In this document: positions 53,238-63,664 of the stretch, in pieces | How positions within the stretch are numbered: position 1 is the first letter of the stretch | Layout of the letters: the number at the start of each line of letters is the position of its first letter | Assembly: GCF_004919685.1 (NCBI RefSeq) | Contig: NZ_SMYZ01000022.1 | Span: 1-64,000 of the forward strand | Direction of reading: 5' to 3' | Length of the DNA stretch: 64,000 nucleotides | Origin: Mesorhizobium norvegicum | GTDB lineage: Bacteria; Pseudomonadota; Alphaproteobacteria; Rhizobiales; Rhizobiaceae | Position numbers and translations under genes: made by a program | Notes under the pieces: generated by a model | What the model was told of the DNA's origin: nothing | Databases searched by the model: none | Seen by the model: the letters and a program-made list of their open reading frames with translations, nothing else

Positions 53238-54407
53238 ATGAAAGCCGAACCCGCCGCTTTGGGCGCAGGCGTTGCCGAGGCTGAAGATTCGCGCGTCGCG
53301 GCTCGCGCCGATACGCATCTGATGCGTTCACTGCTCATCGGCATCTTCCTGTTCATGGCCATCTACGCGCTCTACTTCGCCCGCGCCTTCTTCATGCCGG
53401 TCATCCTGGCTTTCCTGCTGGCTCTGACGCTGACGCCCATCGTCCGGTTCCTGCGCAAGCACGGCATCCCCGAAGTGATTTCGGCGACCCTTCTCGTGCT
53501 GTTGTCGATCTGCATCCTTGCCAGCGCCGGCTACCTGCTCAGCGGCCCGATCATCGACCTCATCAACAACACCTCGTCGATCGGCCAGCAGCTCACCGAA
53601 CGGCTGGCGCAATTGCGGCGACCGTTCGAGAGGATCATGCAGATCTCGCATCAGGTCGAGCAGCTGACCGAGACGTCGCAGGAGCCGGGCATCCAGAAGG
53701 TGGCGGTGGCGCAGTCCGGCATCATGTCGGCGGCGGCCAGCAACATCCTGTCGGCGGGAACAAGCCTCACCATCATCTTCGTGCTGTCGCTGTTCCTGCT
53801 CGCGTCCGGCACAATGTTCTATGAAAAGATCATCCAGTCCTTCGCCCGTCTCAGCGAAAAGAAGCGGGCGCTGCGCGTCGTCTATGACGTGGAACGCGAA
53901 ATCTCGCACTATCTGCTCACCGTCACCATCATCAATGCCGGTCTCGGCGCCGTCATCGGCCTTGGCCTGTGGGCACTCGGCATGCCCAACCCGCTGGTCT
54001 GGGGCGTCGCCGCCGCCCTACTCAACTTCCTGCCCTATGTCGGGGCGCTGTTGACCATCGTGCTTGTTGCGGTCATGGCGCTGATCAGCTTCGATACAAT
54101 CGCCTATGCACTGCTGGCGCCGGCCTTCGTGCTGTTGTGCGACATCGTCGAAGGCCAGTTCGTCACACCGATGGTGGTCGGCCGGCGCCTCGAGATCAAC
54201 GCCGTGGCGGTCTTCATCGCCATCGCCTTCTGGTCATGGCTGTGGGGCTTCGTCGGCGCCCTGATGGCGGTGCCGCTGCTGGTCGTCATCAAGGTGTTCT
54301 GCGATCATTTCGATGGGCTGAGCCATGTCGGCAATTTTCTCGCCGCGCAGCAGACGACCGTCGTCGAGGAGGACGACAACGCCGACACCGAACCCGCGAA
54401 AGTCTGA
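53238..54407 (+). CDS. AI-2E family transporter (UPF0118)
   Basis: Polytopic membrane protein of 389 residues, AI-2E/PerM family, with about eight helices in the family arrangement. An N-terminal pair (about 30-50 and 52-75) precedes RFLRKHGIPEVISA. The conserved ALLNFLPYVGALL and VVGRRLEINAVAVFIAI are present. The start at 53238 follows GAGGGAATACG. Roles in the family include autoinducer export and Na+/H+ exchange; which applies is not determinable. Confidence 0.92.
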   Translation: MKAEPAALGAGVAEAEDSRVAARADTHLMRSLLIGIFLFMAIYALYFARAFFMPVILAFLLALTLTPIVRFLRKHGIPEVISATLLVLLSICILASAGYLLSGPIIDLINNTSSIGQQLTERLAQLRRPFERIMQISHQVEQLTETSQEPGIQKVAVAQSGIMSAAASNILSAGTSLTIIFVLSLFLLASGTMFYEKIIQSFARLSEKKRALRVVYDVEREISHYLLTVTIINAGLGAVIGLGLWALGMPNPLVWGVAAALLNFLPYVGALLTIVLVAVMALISFDTIAYALLAPAFVLLCDIVEGQFVTPMVVGRRLEINAVAVFIAIAFWSWLWGFVGALMAVPLLVVIKVFCDHFDGLSHVGNFLAAQQTTVVEEDDNADTEPAKV

Positions 54408-54475
54408 TCAATATTTTTGAATTTGCGGCGTCGCCGGGCGCTTCCTACATGCGGTCCTGACACAGGATACCGTTC

Positions 54476-55477
54476 ATGACCGACCTTTCCGTTCTCGACC
54501 TGTCGCCGATCATCGAAGGCAGCGATGCCTCGCAGTCGCTGGCCAACTCACTCGATCTTGCCCGTCATGCCGAGCGGCTGGGCTACAAGCGCTTCTGGCT
54601 GGCCGAGCATCACAACATGCCGGGCATTGCCAGCGCGGCGACTGCGGTCGTCATCGCCCATGTCGCCGGCGGCACGAAGACCATTCGTGTCGGCGCCGGC
54701 GGCATCATGCTGCCCAACCATGCGCCGCTGGTGATTGCCGAGCAGTTCGGCACGCTGGCCGCTTTGCATCCGGGCCGCATCGATCTCGGCATCGGTCGGG
54801 CGCCCGGCACCGACATGGGCACGGCTCGCGCCTTGCGCCGCAACCTCGAGGCAGGCGTCGACAATTTCCCGCAGGATGTCGTCGAGTTGATGGGCTATTT
54901 CCAGCCGGCCGAGGAAGGCCAGCGCATCCGCGCCGTGCCCGGCGAAGGCCAGAACGTGCCGGTCTGGATCCTCGGCTCCAGCCTCTACGGCGCGCAGCTC
55001 GCCGCCATGCTCGGCCTGCCCTATGCCTTCGCCTCGCATTTCGCGCCGGCGGAGCTGGATCACGCGCTGGACGTCTACCGCTCGCGCTTCCAGCCGTCGG
55101 AGCAGCTCGACAAGCCGCATGTCATGCTCGGCCTCAACGTCTTTGCAGCACCCACCGACGCCGAGGCACGTTTGCTGTTCACCTCGTTGCAGCAGGCTTT
55201 CGTCAATCTGCGGACCGGCCGGGCCGGCCGGCTGCCGCCACCTGTCGAGAACTATGACCGCGATCTCGATCCGATGGCCAAGACCATGCTCGGCCAGGCC
55301 TTGTCCTGCGCCGTCGTCGGCTCCCCGGAAACGGTCCGGCAAGGCATCGATGCCTTCGTGCGCCGCACCGGTGCCGACGAGTTGATGGTCACAGCGCAGA
55401 TATCAGACCATGCGGCGCGGGTGCGGTCGTTCGAGATCCTGGCCGAGGCCCATAAATCGCTGTCGCAAGCGGCCTGA
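54476..55477 (+). CDS. LLM-class flavin-dependent oxidoreductase (second)
   Basis: Luciferase-like protein of 333 residues with the MsnO8/YhbW-type layout: [80 protein letters not shown]. It has the flavin-site His of AEHHN. The start at 54476 has AGGA about nine bases upstream. It is separate from the first LLM gene by the transporter. Substrate unknown. Confidence 0.92.
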   Translation: MTDLSVLDLSPIIEGSDASQSLANSLDLARHAERLGYKRFWLAEHHNMPGIASAATAVVIAHVAGGTKTIRVGAGGIMLPNHAPLVIAEQFGTLAALHPGRIDLGIGRAPGTDMGTARALRRNLEAGVDNFPQDVVELMGYFQPAEEGQRIRAVPGEGQNVPVWILGSSLYGAQLAAMLGLPYAFASHFAPAELDHALDVYRSRFQPSEQLDKPHVMLGLNVFAAPTDAEARLLFTSLQQAFVNLRTGRAGRLPPPVENYDRDLDPMAKTMLGQALSCAVVGSPETVRQGIDAFVRRTGADELMVTAQISDHAARVRSFEILAEAHKSLSQAA

Positions 55478-55565
55478 CAGTCCTGGAACGAGATACTCCT
55501 GGCTTGGAAGGTGCGGTCCGCCTCTGCTAAAGGCAGGGCACCCTTCCGCAAGATCGAGCGCCCCC

Positions 55566-56360
55566 GTGAACAATGACCTTGACGCCCGCATGCAATTTGC
55601 CATCGATCTGGCGCGTCGGGCAGGCGAACTCGGCCTGAAATATTTTCGCGATCTGGAAAACCTGACCATCGAGAGCAAGGGCCATCAGGACCTGGTCTCG
55701 GACGGTGACCGCGAGGTCGAGCTCTTCATCCGCGCCGCCATTGCTGCCGATTATCCCGAAGATGGCATCGTCGGCGAGGAACATGCCTCGGTTGCCGGTT
55801 CGACGGGCTATGTCTGGGTCATAGACCCGATCGACGGAACCGCCAACTTCGTGCGCGGCATTCCGGCGTGGTGCGTGGTGATCGCCTGCGCCAGGGACGG
55901 GGAGGTGGTGGTTGGCGTCATCCATGAGCCGTCGACCGGCGAGACGTTTCACGGCAGGCTCGGCGGCGGCGCCTTCGTCAACGACCGGCCGATCAGGACC
56001 AGTGCGGCGACCAGCATTGAGGAAGGTTCTGTCGGGACCGGATTTTCAAACCGCGCCGATACCGAAAATGTCGCCGTACTGATCCGAATGCTCCTGGCCG
56101 ACGGCGGCGCTTTCTTCCGCAATGCTTCCGGCGCGCTGATGCTCGCCTATGTCGCCGCCGGCCGGCTGCTTGGCTATGTCGAAGAGCACATGAACGCCTG
56201 GGATTGCCTGGCCGGCATGCTTCTGGTCGAGGAAGCCGGCGGCACGGTGGTGAAACCCGATCCGAAGACGGTGCTGCAAGAGGGAACGCTGGTCATCACG
56301 GGCGGCAAGGGGGTCTTCCCGAAACTGCACGCGCTTTGTTCGGAAGCGTTCAAGCTCTAG
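55566..56360 (+). CDS. Inositol monophosphatase family protein
   Basis: Metal-dependent phosphatase of 264 residues. Motifs are GEE (IVGEEHAS), DPIDGTANF with the metal aspartates, and WDCLAGMLLVEEAGG. This family includes inositol-1-phosphatase, histidinol-phosphatase (HisN) and PAP phosphatase; the specificity loop is not decisive. A GTG start at 55566 is chosen with GAG upstream; an in-frame ATG at 55590 would lose eight residues. It converges on the LacI gene. Confidence 0.92.
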   Translation: MNNDLDARMQFAIDLARRAGELGLKYFRDLENLTIESKGHQDLVSDGDREVELFIRAAIAADYPEDGIVGEEHASVAGSTGYVWVIDPIDGTANFVRGIPAWCVVIACARDGEVVVGVIHEPSTGETFHGRLGGGAFVNDRPIRTSAATSIEEGSVGTGFSNRADTENVAVLIRMLLADGGAFFRNASGALMLAYVAAGRLLGYVEEHMNAWDCLAGMLLVEEAGGTVVKPDPKTVLQEGTLVITGGKGVFPKLHALCSEAFKL

Positions 56361-56372
56361 GATATGACAGGG

Positions 56373-57440
56373 TCAGGCGCTCACGCTCTGCGCAATCGCT
56401 CCGAGCGGGCGGCATGAATTGCGGATCATCAGCCGGCCCTTGAGCACCAGCTTGCGCGGCGGCGCGTCCCTGTTGCCGGCGAGACGGTCGAGCAGGAGGT
56501 TGGCCGCCTGTTCGCCGATCGCCTGCACCGGCTGAGCCACCGTGGTCAGCTGCGGCTGGAACACGTCGGACCATGGAAAATCGTCGAAACAGGCAACCGA
56601 AATGTCTTCCGGGCAGGACAGGCCGATGTCGCGGATCGCCTTCATGGTGCCGATCACCATCGGGTTGTTGGCGGAAAAAATCGCGCTTGGCCGATCATGC
56701 GAGGAAAGCATCTGCATGGTGGCATTGTAGCCGTCGATCTCGTGGAAATTGCCGAAGCGGATCAGCTCCTCCGCGATCGGCAGGCCGGCGGCGTGAAGCG
56801 CCTCGCGATATCCCGCCATGCGGTCATGCATCGGCGAAATGTCCGACGTGCCGGTGATGTAACCGATGCGTCGATGGCCAAGGTTGATCAGATAGGTGAT
56901 GGCGTCGAACACCGCGCGCTGGTTGTCGAGCACCACGGTATCGGTGTCGACGCCTTCGCAGATGCGGTCGAGCAGCACGACCGGCACATTGGCGTCGTCG
57001 ACGATCCCCTTGAGGATCGCGCCGTCGCCGACGCGCGCCACGATCAGCCCGTCGACCATGCGGTCGAGCAGCAGCCTGATCTGGTCGTCCTGGGTGTTCA
57101 GATCCTCGTCCGTGCAGCACAGCATGACGGCATAACCGGCCCGGTCGAAGGCCTGCTGGATGACCGAGACGACATCGGTGAAGAACGGGTTGGTGATGTG
57201 CGGCACGGTCAACCCGATGGTGCGGGTCGTGCCCATCTTCAGGCTGCGGGCGATCGCATTGCGCTTGTAGCCGATATCGCGGATCGCCTGTTCGATGCGC
57301 TGGCTGAGTTCCGGACTGACCGTCGCCGTGCCGTTGATCAACGCCGACACGGTGGCGACCGAGACACGCGCCGCCTCGGCCACATGAAGCATTGTGGGTG
57401 CGGTGGATCTGCGCTGCTTTTTTCGCCCTGACGCTGTCAT
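56373..57440 (-). CDS. LacI-family transcriptional regulator of the sugar ABC importer
   Basis: Repressor of 355 residues. The helix-turn-helix is MLHVAEAARVSVATVSALINGTATVSPELSQRIEQAI with the hinge that follows (KRNAIARSL). The periplasmic-binding-like core (about 70-340) binds the inducer. It has an N-terminal basic extension before the helix-turn-helix. It is divergent from an ABC importer, and two CGAAACGTTT operators lie in the 172-base gap, one four bases from its own start, so it is autoregulated. Confidence 0.93.
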   Translation of the reverse strand: MTASGRKKQRRSTAPTMLHVAEAARVSVATVSALINGTATVSPELSQRIEQAIRDIGYKRNAIARSLKMGTTRTIGLTVPHITNPFFTDVVSVIQQAFDRAGYAVMLCCTDEDLNTQDDQIRLLLDRMVDGLIVARVGDGAILKGIVDDANVPVVLLDRICEGVDTDTVVLDNQRAVFDAITYLINLGHRRIGYITGTSDISPMHDRMAGYREALHAAGLPIAEELIRFGNFHEIDGYNATMQMLSSHDRPSAIFSANNPMVIGTMKAIRDIGLSCPEDISVACFDDFPWSDVFQPQLTTVAQPVQAIGEQAANLLLDRLAGNRDAPPRKLVLKGRLMIRNSCRPLGAIAQSVSA

Positions 57441-57443
57441 TTT

Positions 57444-57455
57444 CGAAACGTTTCG
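57444..57455. promoter_or_regulatory. LacI operator 1 (autoregulatory)
   Basis: Perfect palindrome CGAAACGTTTCG, four bases upstream of the LacI start codon, so it sits in the 5' leader and would block its transcription. Confidence 0.75.
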
Positions 57456-57540
57456 TCACCCCTTGCTGCCAATACCTACGGAATGCCGCCTTTTTTAGCA
57501 AGAATCGAAATGCATCAAACTTCCGTCACCGGATATCGGC

Positions 57541-57562
57541 TTGACACGATCGAAACGTTTAG
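57541..57562 (+). promoter_or_regulatory. Promoter -35 and LacI operator 2 for the ABC importer
   Basis: A consensus TTGACA (57541) is followed by CGAAACGTTTAG (57551-57562), one mismatch from operator 1. The operator lies in the promoter spacer, 51-62 bases before the ATPase start, which fits repression by occlusion. Centres of the two operators are 107 bases apart. The -10 element is not clear. Confidence 0.65.
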
Positions 57563-57612
57563 ATTAGCGTTTGCGGGAAGTTGACGACGACGGAAGGGAG
57601 GCCGCCATTGTC

Positions 57613-59192
57613 ATGGAACACGCGAGTTCCCTTTCCCCGGAGCGCAGTGCGGCGGATCGGTCAGACACCGTTCTGAGCGCCGAGCGCATCTCCAAGAGCT
57701 TCGGCGGCATCGCCGCCCTGGTCGATGTCGGCTTCGAGCTGCGGCGCGGCGAGGTTCATGCCTTGATGGGCGAGAACGGCGCCGGCAAGTCGACGCTGAT
57801 GAAGATCCTCTCCGGCGTCTACACCGGCTATGAAGGCACGGTCAGCGTCGATGGCCGTTCCGTCAGCTTCGCCGGCGTGCGCGACGCCGAGGATGCCGGC
57901 ATTGCCATCATCCATCAGGAACTCAACCTGGTGCCCGAACTCAGCGTCGCCGACAACATCTTCCTCGGCCGCGAGAAGCTGATCGCCGGGCTGATCGTCG
58001 ACCGCAAGGCGAGCAGCCGCGCGGCGGGTGCTTTGTTGCAGCGGCTCGGCATCGAACTCGATCCGCAAGCCCGCGTCGGCGCCCTGCGTGTCGGCGAGCA
58101 GCAGCTGGTCGAGATCGCCAAGGCATTGTCGATGTCGGCACGCATTCTGATCATGGATGAGCCGACCTCGGCGCTGTCGCCGGCCGAATGCCAGCGGCTG
58201 TTCCGCATCATCCGCCAGCTTGCCGAGAGCGGTGTCGCCATCGTCTACATCTCGCATCGCATCGACGAGGTCATGCACCTTGCCAGCCGCGTCACCGTGT
58301 TTCGCGACGGGCGCCATGTGCTGACCGAGCCGATGGCCAGGCTCGACGAAGATGCGATCATTTCGGCGATGGTCGGACGAAACCTGCTCGCTTCCTCCCA
58401 GGAAGAGCGCCACTCCGGCGGCAAGATCGTGCTTTCGGTTAAAAACCTGTCGCTGTCGAAGCCCGATGCGCATGGCTGGCGCACGGTCATCGACGGCGTC
58501 GGCTTTGATCTTGCCGCCGGAGAGATCCTCGGCATTGGCGGGCTGCTGGGTTCGGGCCGCACCGAGATCCTGGAAGCGATCTTCGGCTCGAGCGATGGCC
58601 GCACCGGCGGCGAAATCCAGGTCGACGGCCGGCCTGTGGATATCCGTTCGCCCCGCGATGCGAGGCGGCTGAGTATTGCGCTGGTCACCGAGGACCGCAA
58701 GACGCAAGGCCTGCATCTGCAGGCATCGATCACGGACAATGTCGCGCTGCCGCTGGTCGGATCGCTGGCGCGCTTCGGCATCCGCTCGCTGGCCGGCGAA
58801 CAGGGGCTGGCGCGGCAGGCGGTCAAGGCGCTCGGCATCCGCTGCCAGGACATCGACCAGCCCGCCGGCACGCTTTCCGGCGGCAACCAGCAGAAGGTCG
58901 TCATAGGCAAGTGGCTGGCGACCAGGCCGAGGGTGCTGTTGCTGGACGAGCCGACGCGCGGCATCGATGTCGGCGCCAAGCGCGAGATCTACGACCTGAT
59001 CTTCAAGCTGGCGCGCGACGGCCTCGCCATCGCCGTCATCAGCTCGGAACTGCCGGAGCTTTTGCATCTTTCCGACCGCATCCTGGTGATGGCCGATGGC
59101 CGCCAGACAGGCATTCTTTCCCGCGATGCGGCCAGCGAGGAGGCCATCATGCGTCTCGCCGCGCCGCGCCGGACCATATCGAGACCAGCCGC

Positions 59193-59196
<4 letters not shown>
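57613..59196 (+). CDS. Sugar ABC importer ATPase (RbsA/XylG type)
   Basis: Fused double-ATPase of 527 residues for a CUT2 sugar importer. The first half has Walker A GENGAGKST, signature LRVGEQQLVEIAKAL and Walker B ILIMDEPTSAL; the second has LLGSGRTE in place of Walker A, signature LSGGNQQKVVIGKWL and LLLDEPTRGIDVGAK. The degenerate second Walker A is normal for this class. The ATG at 57613 is used (GGGAGG eleven bases upstream). It is the first gene of an importer with permease and binding protein. Confidence 0.93.
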
Positions 59197-60504
<1,308 letters not shown>

Positions 60505-60518
<14 letters not shown>

Positions 60519-61473
60519 CATGCTGAAGCTTGCCGCCATGACCGCGGCACTGCTGACCACCACCGCGCTCATGACCACCGGTAATGCCTTCGCCCAGGAC
60601 AAGAAGTGGAAGATCGGCTTCTCGCAGGTGACGACCATCGAGCCTTGGCGCGCGCAGTTCAACAAGGACATCCTGGCCGAAGCCGCCAAGCATCCCGAGG
60701 TCGAGCTGATCATCACCGACGGCGAGGACAAGACCGAAAAGCAGGTCGCCGATGTCGAGAACCTGATCCGTCAGGAGGTCGACGCACTGCTCGTGTCGCC
60801 GAAGGAATCCGCCGGCCTGACCGGCGTCGTGCAGCAGGCGATCGATGCCAAGATCCCGGTCTTCGTGCTCGACCGCAATGTCGACACCAAGGACTACACG
60901 CAGTTCGTCGGCGGCGACAACGCGCTGATCGGCCGCGCGGCCGGTGAATATGCCGTCGAGCTGCTTGGCGGCAAGGGCAAGGCAGCCGGCAACGTCGTCG
61001 AGATTTGGGGCGGCATGGGCACCCAGCCGGCGCATGACCGCCATGACGGCTTCCATGAATTCACCGACAAGGAGCCGGGCATCAAATATCTGCTCGACCA
61101 GCAGTCGGGCGACTGGAAACAGGACCAGGCCTATAATTTGATGGCCAACGCGCTGAAGAGCAACGAGAAGATCGATCTCGTCTACGGCCACAACGACCCG
61201 ATGGCCTATGGCGCTTATCTCGCCGCCAAGGACGTCGGCCGCGAGAAGGACATCAAGTTCATCGGCATCGACGGCCTGCCCAACGAAGGCGTGCAGATGG
61301 TGAACAAGGGCGAGCTGACGGCCACCTTCACCTATGTCACCCCCGGCGCCGAAGGCCTGCGCCAGGCGATCAAGTTCCTCAACGGCGAGAAGGTCGAAAA
61401 GACCATCACTCTGCCGACCGAGAAGATCACCAAGGAAAACGCCGCCCAGGTGCTGAAGGACAACGGCCTCTGA
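60505..61473 (+). CDS. Sugar ABC importer periplasmic binding protein
   Basis: Ligand-binding protein of 322 residues. A signal peptide opens it (KRRDMLKLAAMTAALLTTTALMTTGNAFA, with RR; cleavage near residue 30). The mature start KKWKIGFSQVTTIEPWRAQF and DALLVSPKESAGLTGVVQQA are typical of ribose/galactofuranose-type binding proteins, and GHNDPMAYGAYLAA and IGIDGLPNEGVQMV complete it. GGAGG is eight bases upstream inside the permease gene. Sugar identity unknown. Confidence 0.92.
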
Positions 61474-61541
61474 GTTTTCGCCGGGGATAAGTGCCGGCCT
61501 AAGGTCCAGGTTCTTCGTCCCAGGGACAGCTTGGCACCCTT

Positions 61542-61596
61542 CCTCTCCCCCGTCGATCGGGGGAGAGGTGTCGAGCGCAGCTCGACGGAGTGGGGG
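61542..61596. repeat. Dispersed repeat, left copy of inverted pair
   Basis: CCTCTCCCCCGTCGATCGGG with its complementary GGGGGAGAGG forms one hairpin, followed by a GTCGAGC-GCA-GCTCGAC hairpin and GGAGTGGGGG. A related copy in opposite orientation lies at 61678. Such CTCTCCCC elements are common between genes in rhizobial genomes. Confidence 0.7.
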
Positions 61597-61677
61597 GTCG
61601 ACCCTTGGCGCGGTGCCGGAAGATTCTTGCGCCCTGGTCCCCTTTCAATATTCGTTGGCGGCGGTTGCCAGGTGGTT

Positions 61678-61724
61678 CCCCCACTCCGTCGCTGCGCCAC
61701 CTCTCCCCCCTCCGGAGGGAGAGG
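61678..61724. repeat. Dispersed repeat, right copy of inverted pair
   Basis: Inverse of the 61542 element: CCCCCACTCCGTCGCTGCGC and then CCTCTCCC around TCCGGAG. The two could pair into a large stem between the ABC operon and the MarR operon, which converge here, so a role as double terminator is possible. Confidence 0.7.
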
Positions 61725-61744
61725 AAAGGACCTGGCCGCCGCAC

Positions 61745-62206
61745 CTACGCCAGCTTCGCCAGCAATTTCATGAAGGTGGCGATCTCCTTGGCGGAGAGCG
61801 GCGCCAGCGTTTCCTGCGTGATCTCGCGGGCCAGCGGGATCAGGCGCTCGATGGCGTCGCGGCCTTCCGCGGTCAGATTGACCAGCAGCCGCCTCTTGTC
61901 GACCTCATGTTTGGAAAGCTCGACCAGGCCGCGCGCCTTCAGCCGGTCGATGACACCCTTTACCGTCGCCGCATCCATGGCGATCAGCGTGCCGAGCTGG
62001 TTCTGCGAGGTCTCGCCGACGTCGCGCAGCTTGGCCAGCGCCGCGAATTGCGGCGGCGTCAGATCGCCGATATGCGCGGCAAAGATCGAGACATGGCGCT
62101 GATGCGCCTTGCGCAGGATGAAGCCGACCTGCTCCTGCAAGAGGTAATCCTGATCGTCCGGCGTCTCGACCTCGACCAGCTTGAGCAGATTGTCCTCGAC
62201 GCTCAC
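61745..62206 (-). CDS. MarR-family regulator at the end of an operon
   Basis: Winged-helix regulator of 153 residues. The motif LTPPQFAALAKLRDVGETSQNQLGTLIAMDAATVKGVIDRLKARGLVELSKHEVDKRR is complete in order; I quote it in parts because DKRR marks the wing. The ATG at 62206 overlaps the DUF1185 stop (ATGA). Being last in the operon of poorly known metabolic genes, it probably controls that operon. Confidence 0.88.
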   Translation of the reverse strand: MSVEDNLLKLVEVETPDDQDYLLQEQVGFILRKAHQRHVSIFAAHIGDLTPPQFAALAKLRDVGETSQNQLGTLIAMDAATVKGVIDRLKARGLVELSKHEVDKRRLLVNLTAEGRDAIERLIPLAREITQETLAPLSAKEIATFMKLLAKLA

Positions 62207-62787
62207 CGGAGCCCGTCCCAGGCCTTGATATCCTTGGCGGCCAGGCCGCCCATGCGGTCGTGCACGCGTGGGCCGCAGGTCATGGCCAGGCAGAACAGGA
62301 TCTCGTCGGGGCGCGGCCCGTCATTGATGCCGACCTCCATGGCGTCGAAATGGCTGCGCACATAGGCGGCGTTGATGTGGCCGAGCGGCACGTCGAGCTT
62401 TGAACCGAAAGCGCCGACCTTCTTCGCCGACGGTACGATCGCCTTGGCGTCGCCGAGCCGCTCGCGCATGGCGTAGCCGCCGGGCACATGCCAGAGCGCA
62501 CCGTGCTCCAGCTCACCCGCCGTGCCGACGATGGCGCCCTTGCCATAGCCGTCGATCTGCTTCACGTCACCGCCAAGCGCTGCGATCAGCCGGTCGGCGA
62601 GCAACAGGCCGAGCGGCTTCAGATCGTCCATGGCGCTCTGCAAGTCTTCGACATAGCGCCCGGCGAACGGGTTTTTCACCAGCGCCATGGCGGCGGCGCG
62701 GCGGCGCGGCACCTTGGCCACCGGGCCGCCCTCGTGAAAGATCTCTTCGGTCAGAACCGCGATCTTGCGGATCGGAAACTCAGGCAT
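62203..62787 (-). CDS. Amino-acid synthesis family protein (DUF1185)
   Basis: Protein of 194 residues of the DUF1185/AmiS-type 'amino acid synthesis' family, with no proven activity. Recognisable parts are IRKIAVLTEEIFHEGG, GELEHGALWHVPGGYAMR, and GHINAAYVRSHFDAMEVGINDGPRPDEI. The start at 62787 overlaps the UPF0280 stop by eight bases and has GGAAGGAAG upstream. It belongs to the four-gene minus-strand operon. The conserved His and Asp residues may bind metal. Confidence 0.85.
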   Translation of the reverse strand: MPEFPIRKIAVLTEEIFHEGGPVAKVPRRRAAAMALVKNPFAGRYVEDLQSAMDDLKPLGLLLADRLIAALGGDVKQIDGYGKGAIVGTAGELEHGALWHVPGGYAMRERLGDAKAIVPSAKKVGAFGSKLDVPLGHINAAYVRSHFDAMEVGINDGPRPDEILFCLAMTCGPRVHDRMGGLAAKDIKAWDGLR

Positions 62788-63664
62788 GCGCAACTTCCTT
62801 CCCTGGGATTTTGTTGGGCGCGGCAAGCGCCATGGAACCACTGATGCGGGTCTGGCCGGCAAGGAACAGCGCCGATGCGGCGATAAACCCCCTGCGGCGG
62901 AAATCTTCGGCGACAGTAAGCCCGCTGTCCAGCGCCGTGGCGACTTCATCCGATGAAAGCCTGCCGACCTCTTGCGTCACCAGCCGGTCACCAAGGTCGC
63001 TGTCCGGCGCCAGCTCACGCGCCGGCACACGTCGGACGGCCGGATGGTGGGCTAGGTCGACAGCATTGGCGATCAATGTTGCGGCAGCATCGGCCTCGGC
63101 GCCGCTCCGCGCCAGCACGGTCACCGCATCCGCAATGCCCAGCGAAAACGAGCGTCCGCGCCAGCCGCTGGTGGCAACGCCGCGCACGCCATCCTCGGCG
63201 TGGATGATAATGCGATCCGCGAGACCGTGCCCCGTGCCGGCAATGGCAAGCGTCATCGACTGCCCGGCGCCGAGATGGATGGCGCTGTCGCCGCCATTGT
63301 TGACGTAGACGCGATCAAGCTTCCGTCCGGCAATCAGCGCGCCGAGTATTTCGTCGGCTACAGAGCCGGCGACGGCGGCCATCGGCGTGATGAATTTCTC
63401 CGCCAGCGGTGCGACTGCCGCCTCCATACGCCGCGCCGTCGACCCGGAGAACAGGCGGGCGCGCAACGAGGCGGGGCGGCGCAGTTCAGGAAGCTCATCA
63501 ACCAGCTCGGTCAAAATGGTCTGGAACCGCGCTACGGCCTGCTCATAGGCCCGGCGGCATTCGTGCGGCTCGCCAAAAACCTCGACGATCAGGTCGATCG
63601 GCCCGTGGTTGAGATACAGCCGCTTGCCGTCCTGCAGCCAATGCGTTTGCGGGCCGTCCATCAT
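62780..63664 (-). CDS. UPF0280 family protein (ApbE-like fold)
   Basis: Protein of 294 residues. The sequence VNNGGDSAIHLGAGQSMTLAIAG and TSGWRGRSFSLGIADAVTVLA match UPF0280, a family related in fold to ApbE flavin transferases. The start at 63664 overlaps the preceding stop in ATGA; an upstream extension in the same frame is only read-through of the previous gene. It is coupled to both neighbours. Substrate unknown; flavin or cofactor handling is an inference from the fold. Confidence 0.85.
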   Translation of the reverse strand: MMDGPQTHWLQDGKRLYLNHGPIDLIVEVFGEPHECRRAYEQAVARFQTILTELVDELPELRRPASLRARLFSGSTARRMEAAVAPLAEKFITPMAAVAGSVADEILGALIAGRKLDRVYVNNGGDSAIHLGAGQSMTLAIAGTGHGLADRIIIHAEDGVRGVATSGWRGRSFSLGIADAVTVLARSGAEADAAATLIANAVDLAHHPAVRRVPARELAPDSDLGDRLVTQEVGRLSSDEVATALDSGLTVAEDFRRRGFIAASALFLAGQTRISGSMALAAPNKIPGKEVAHA

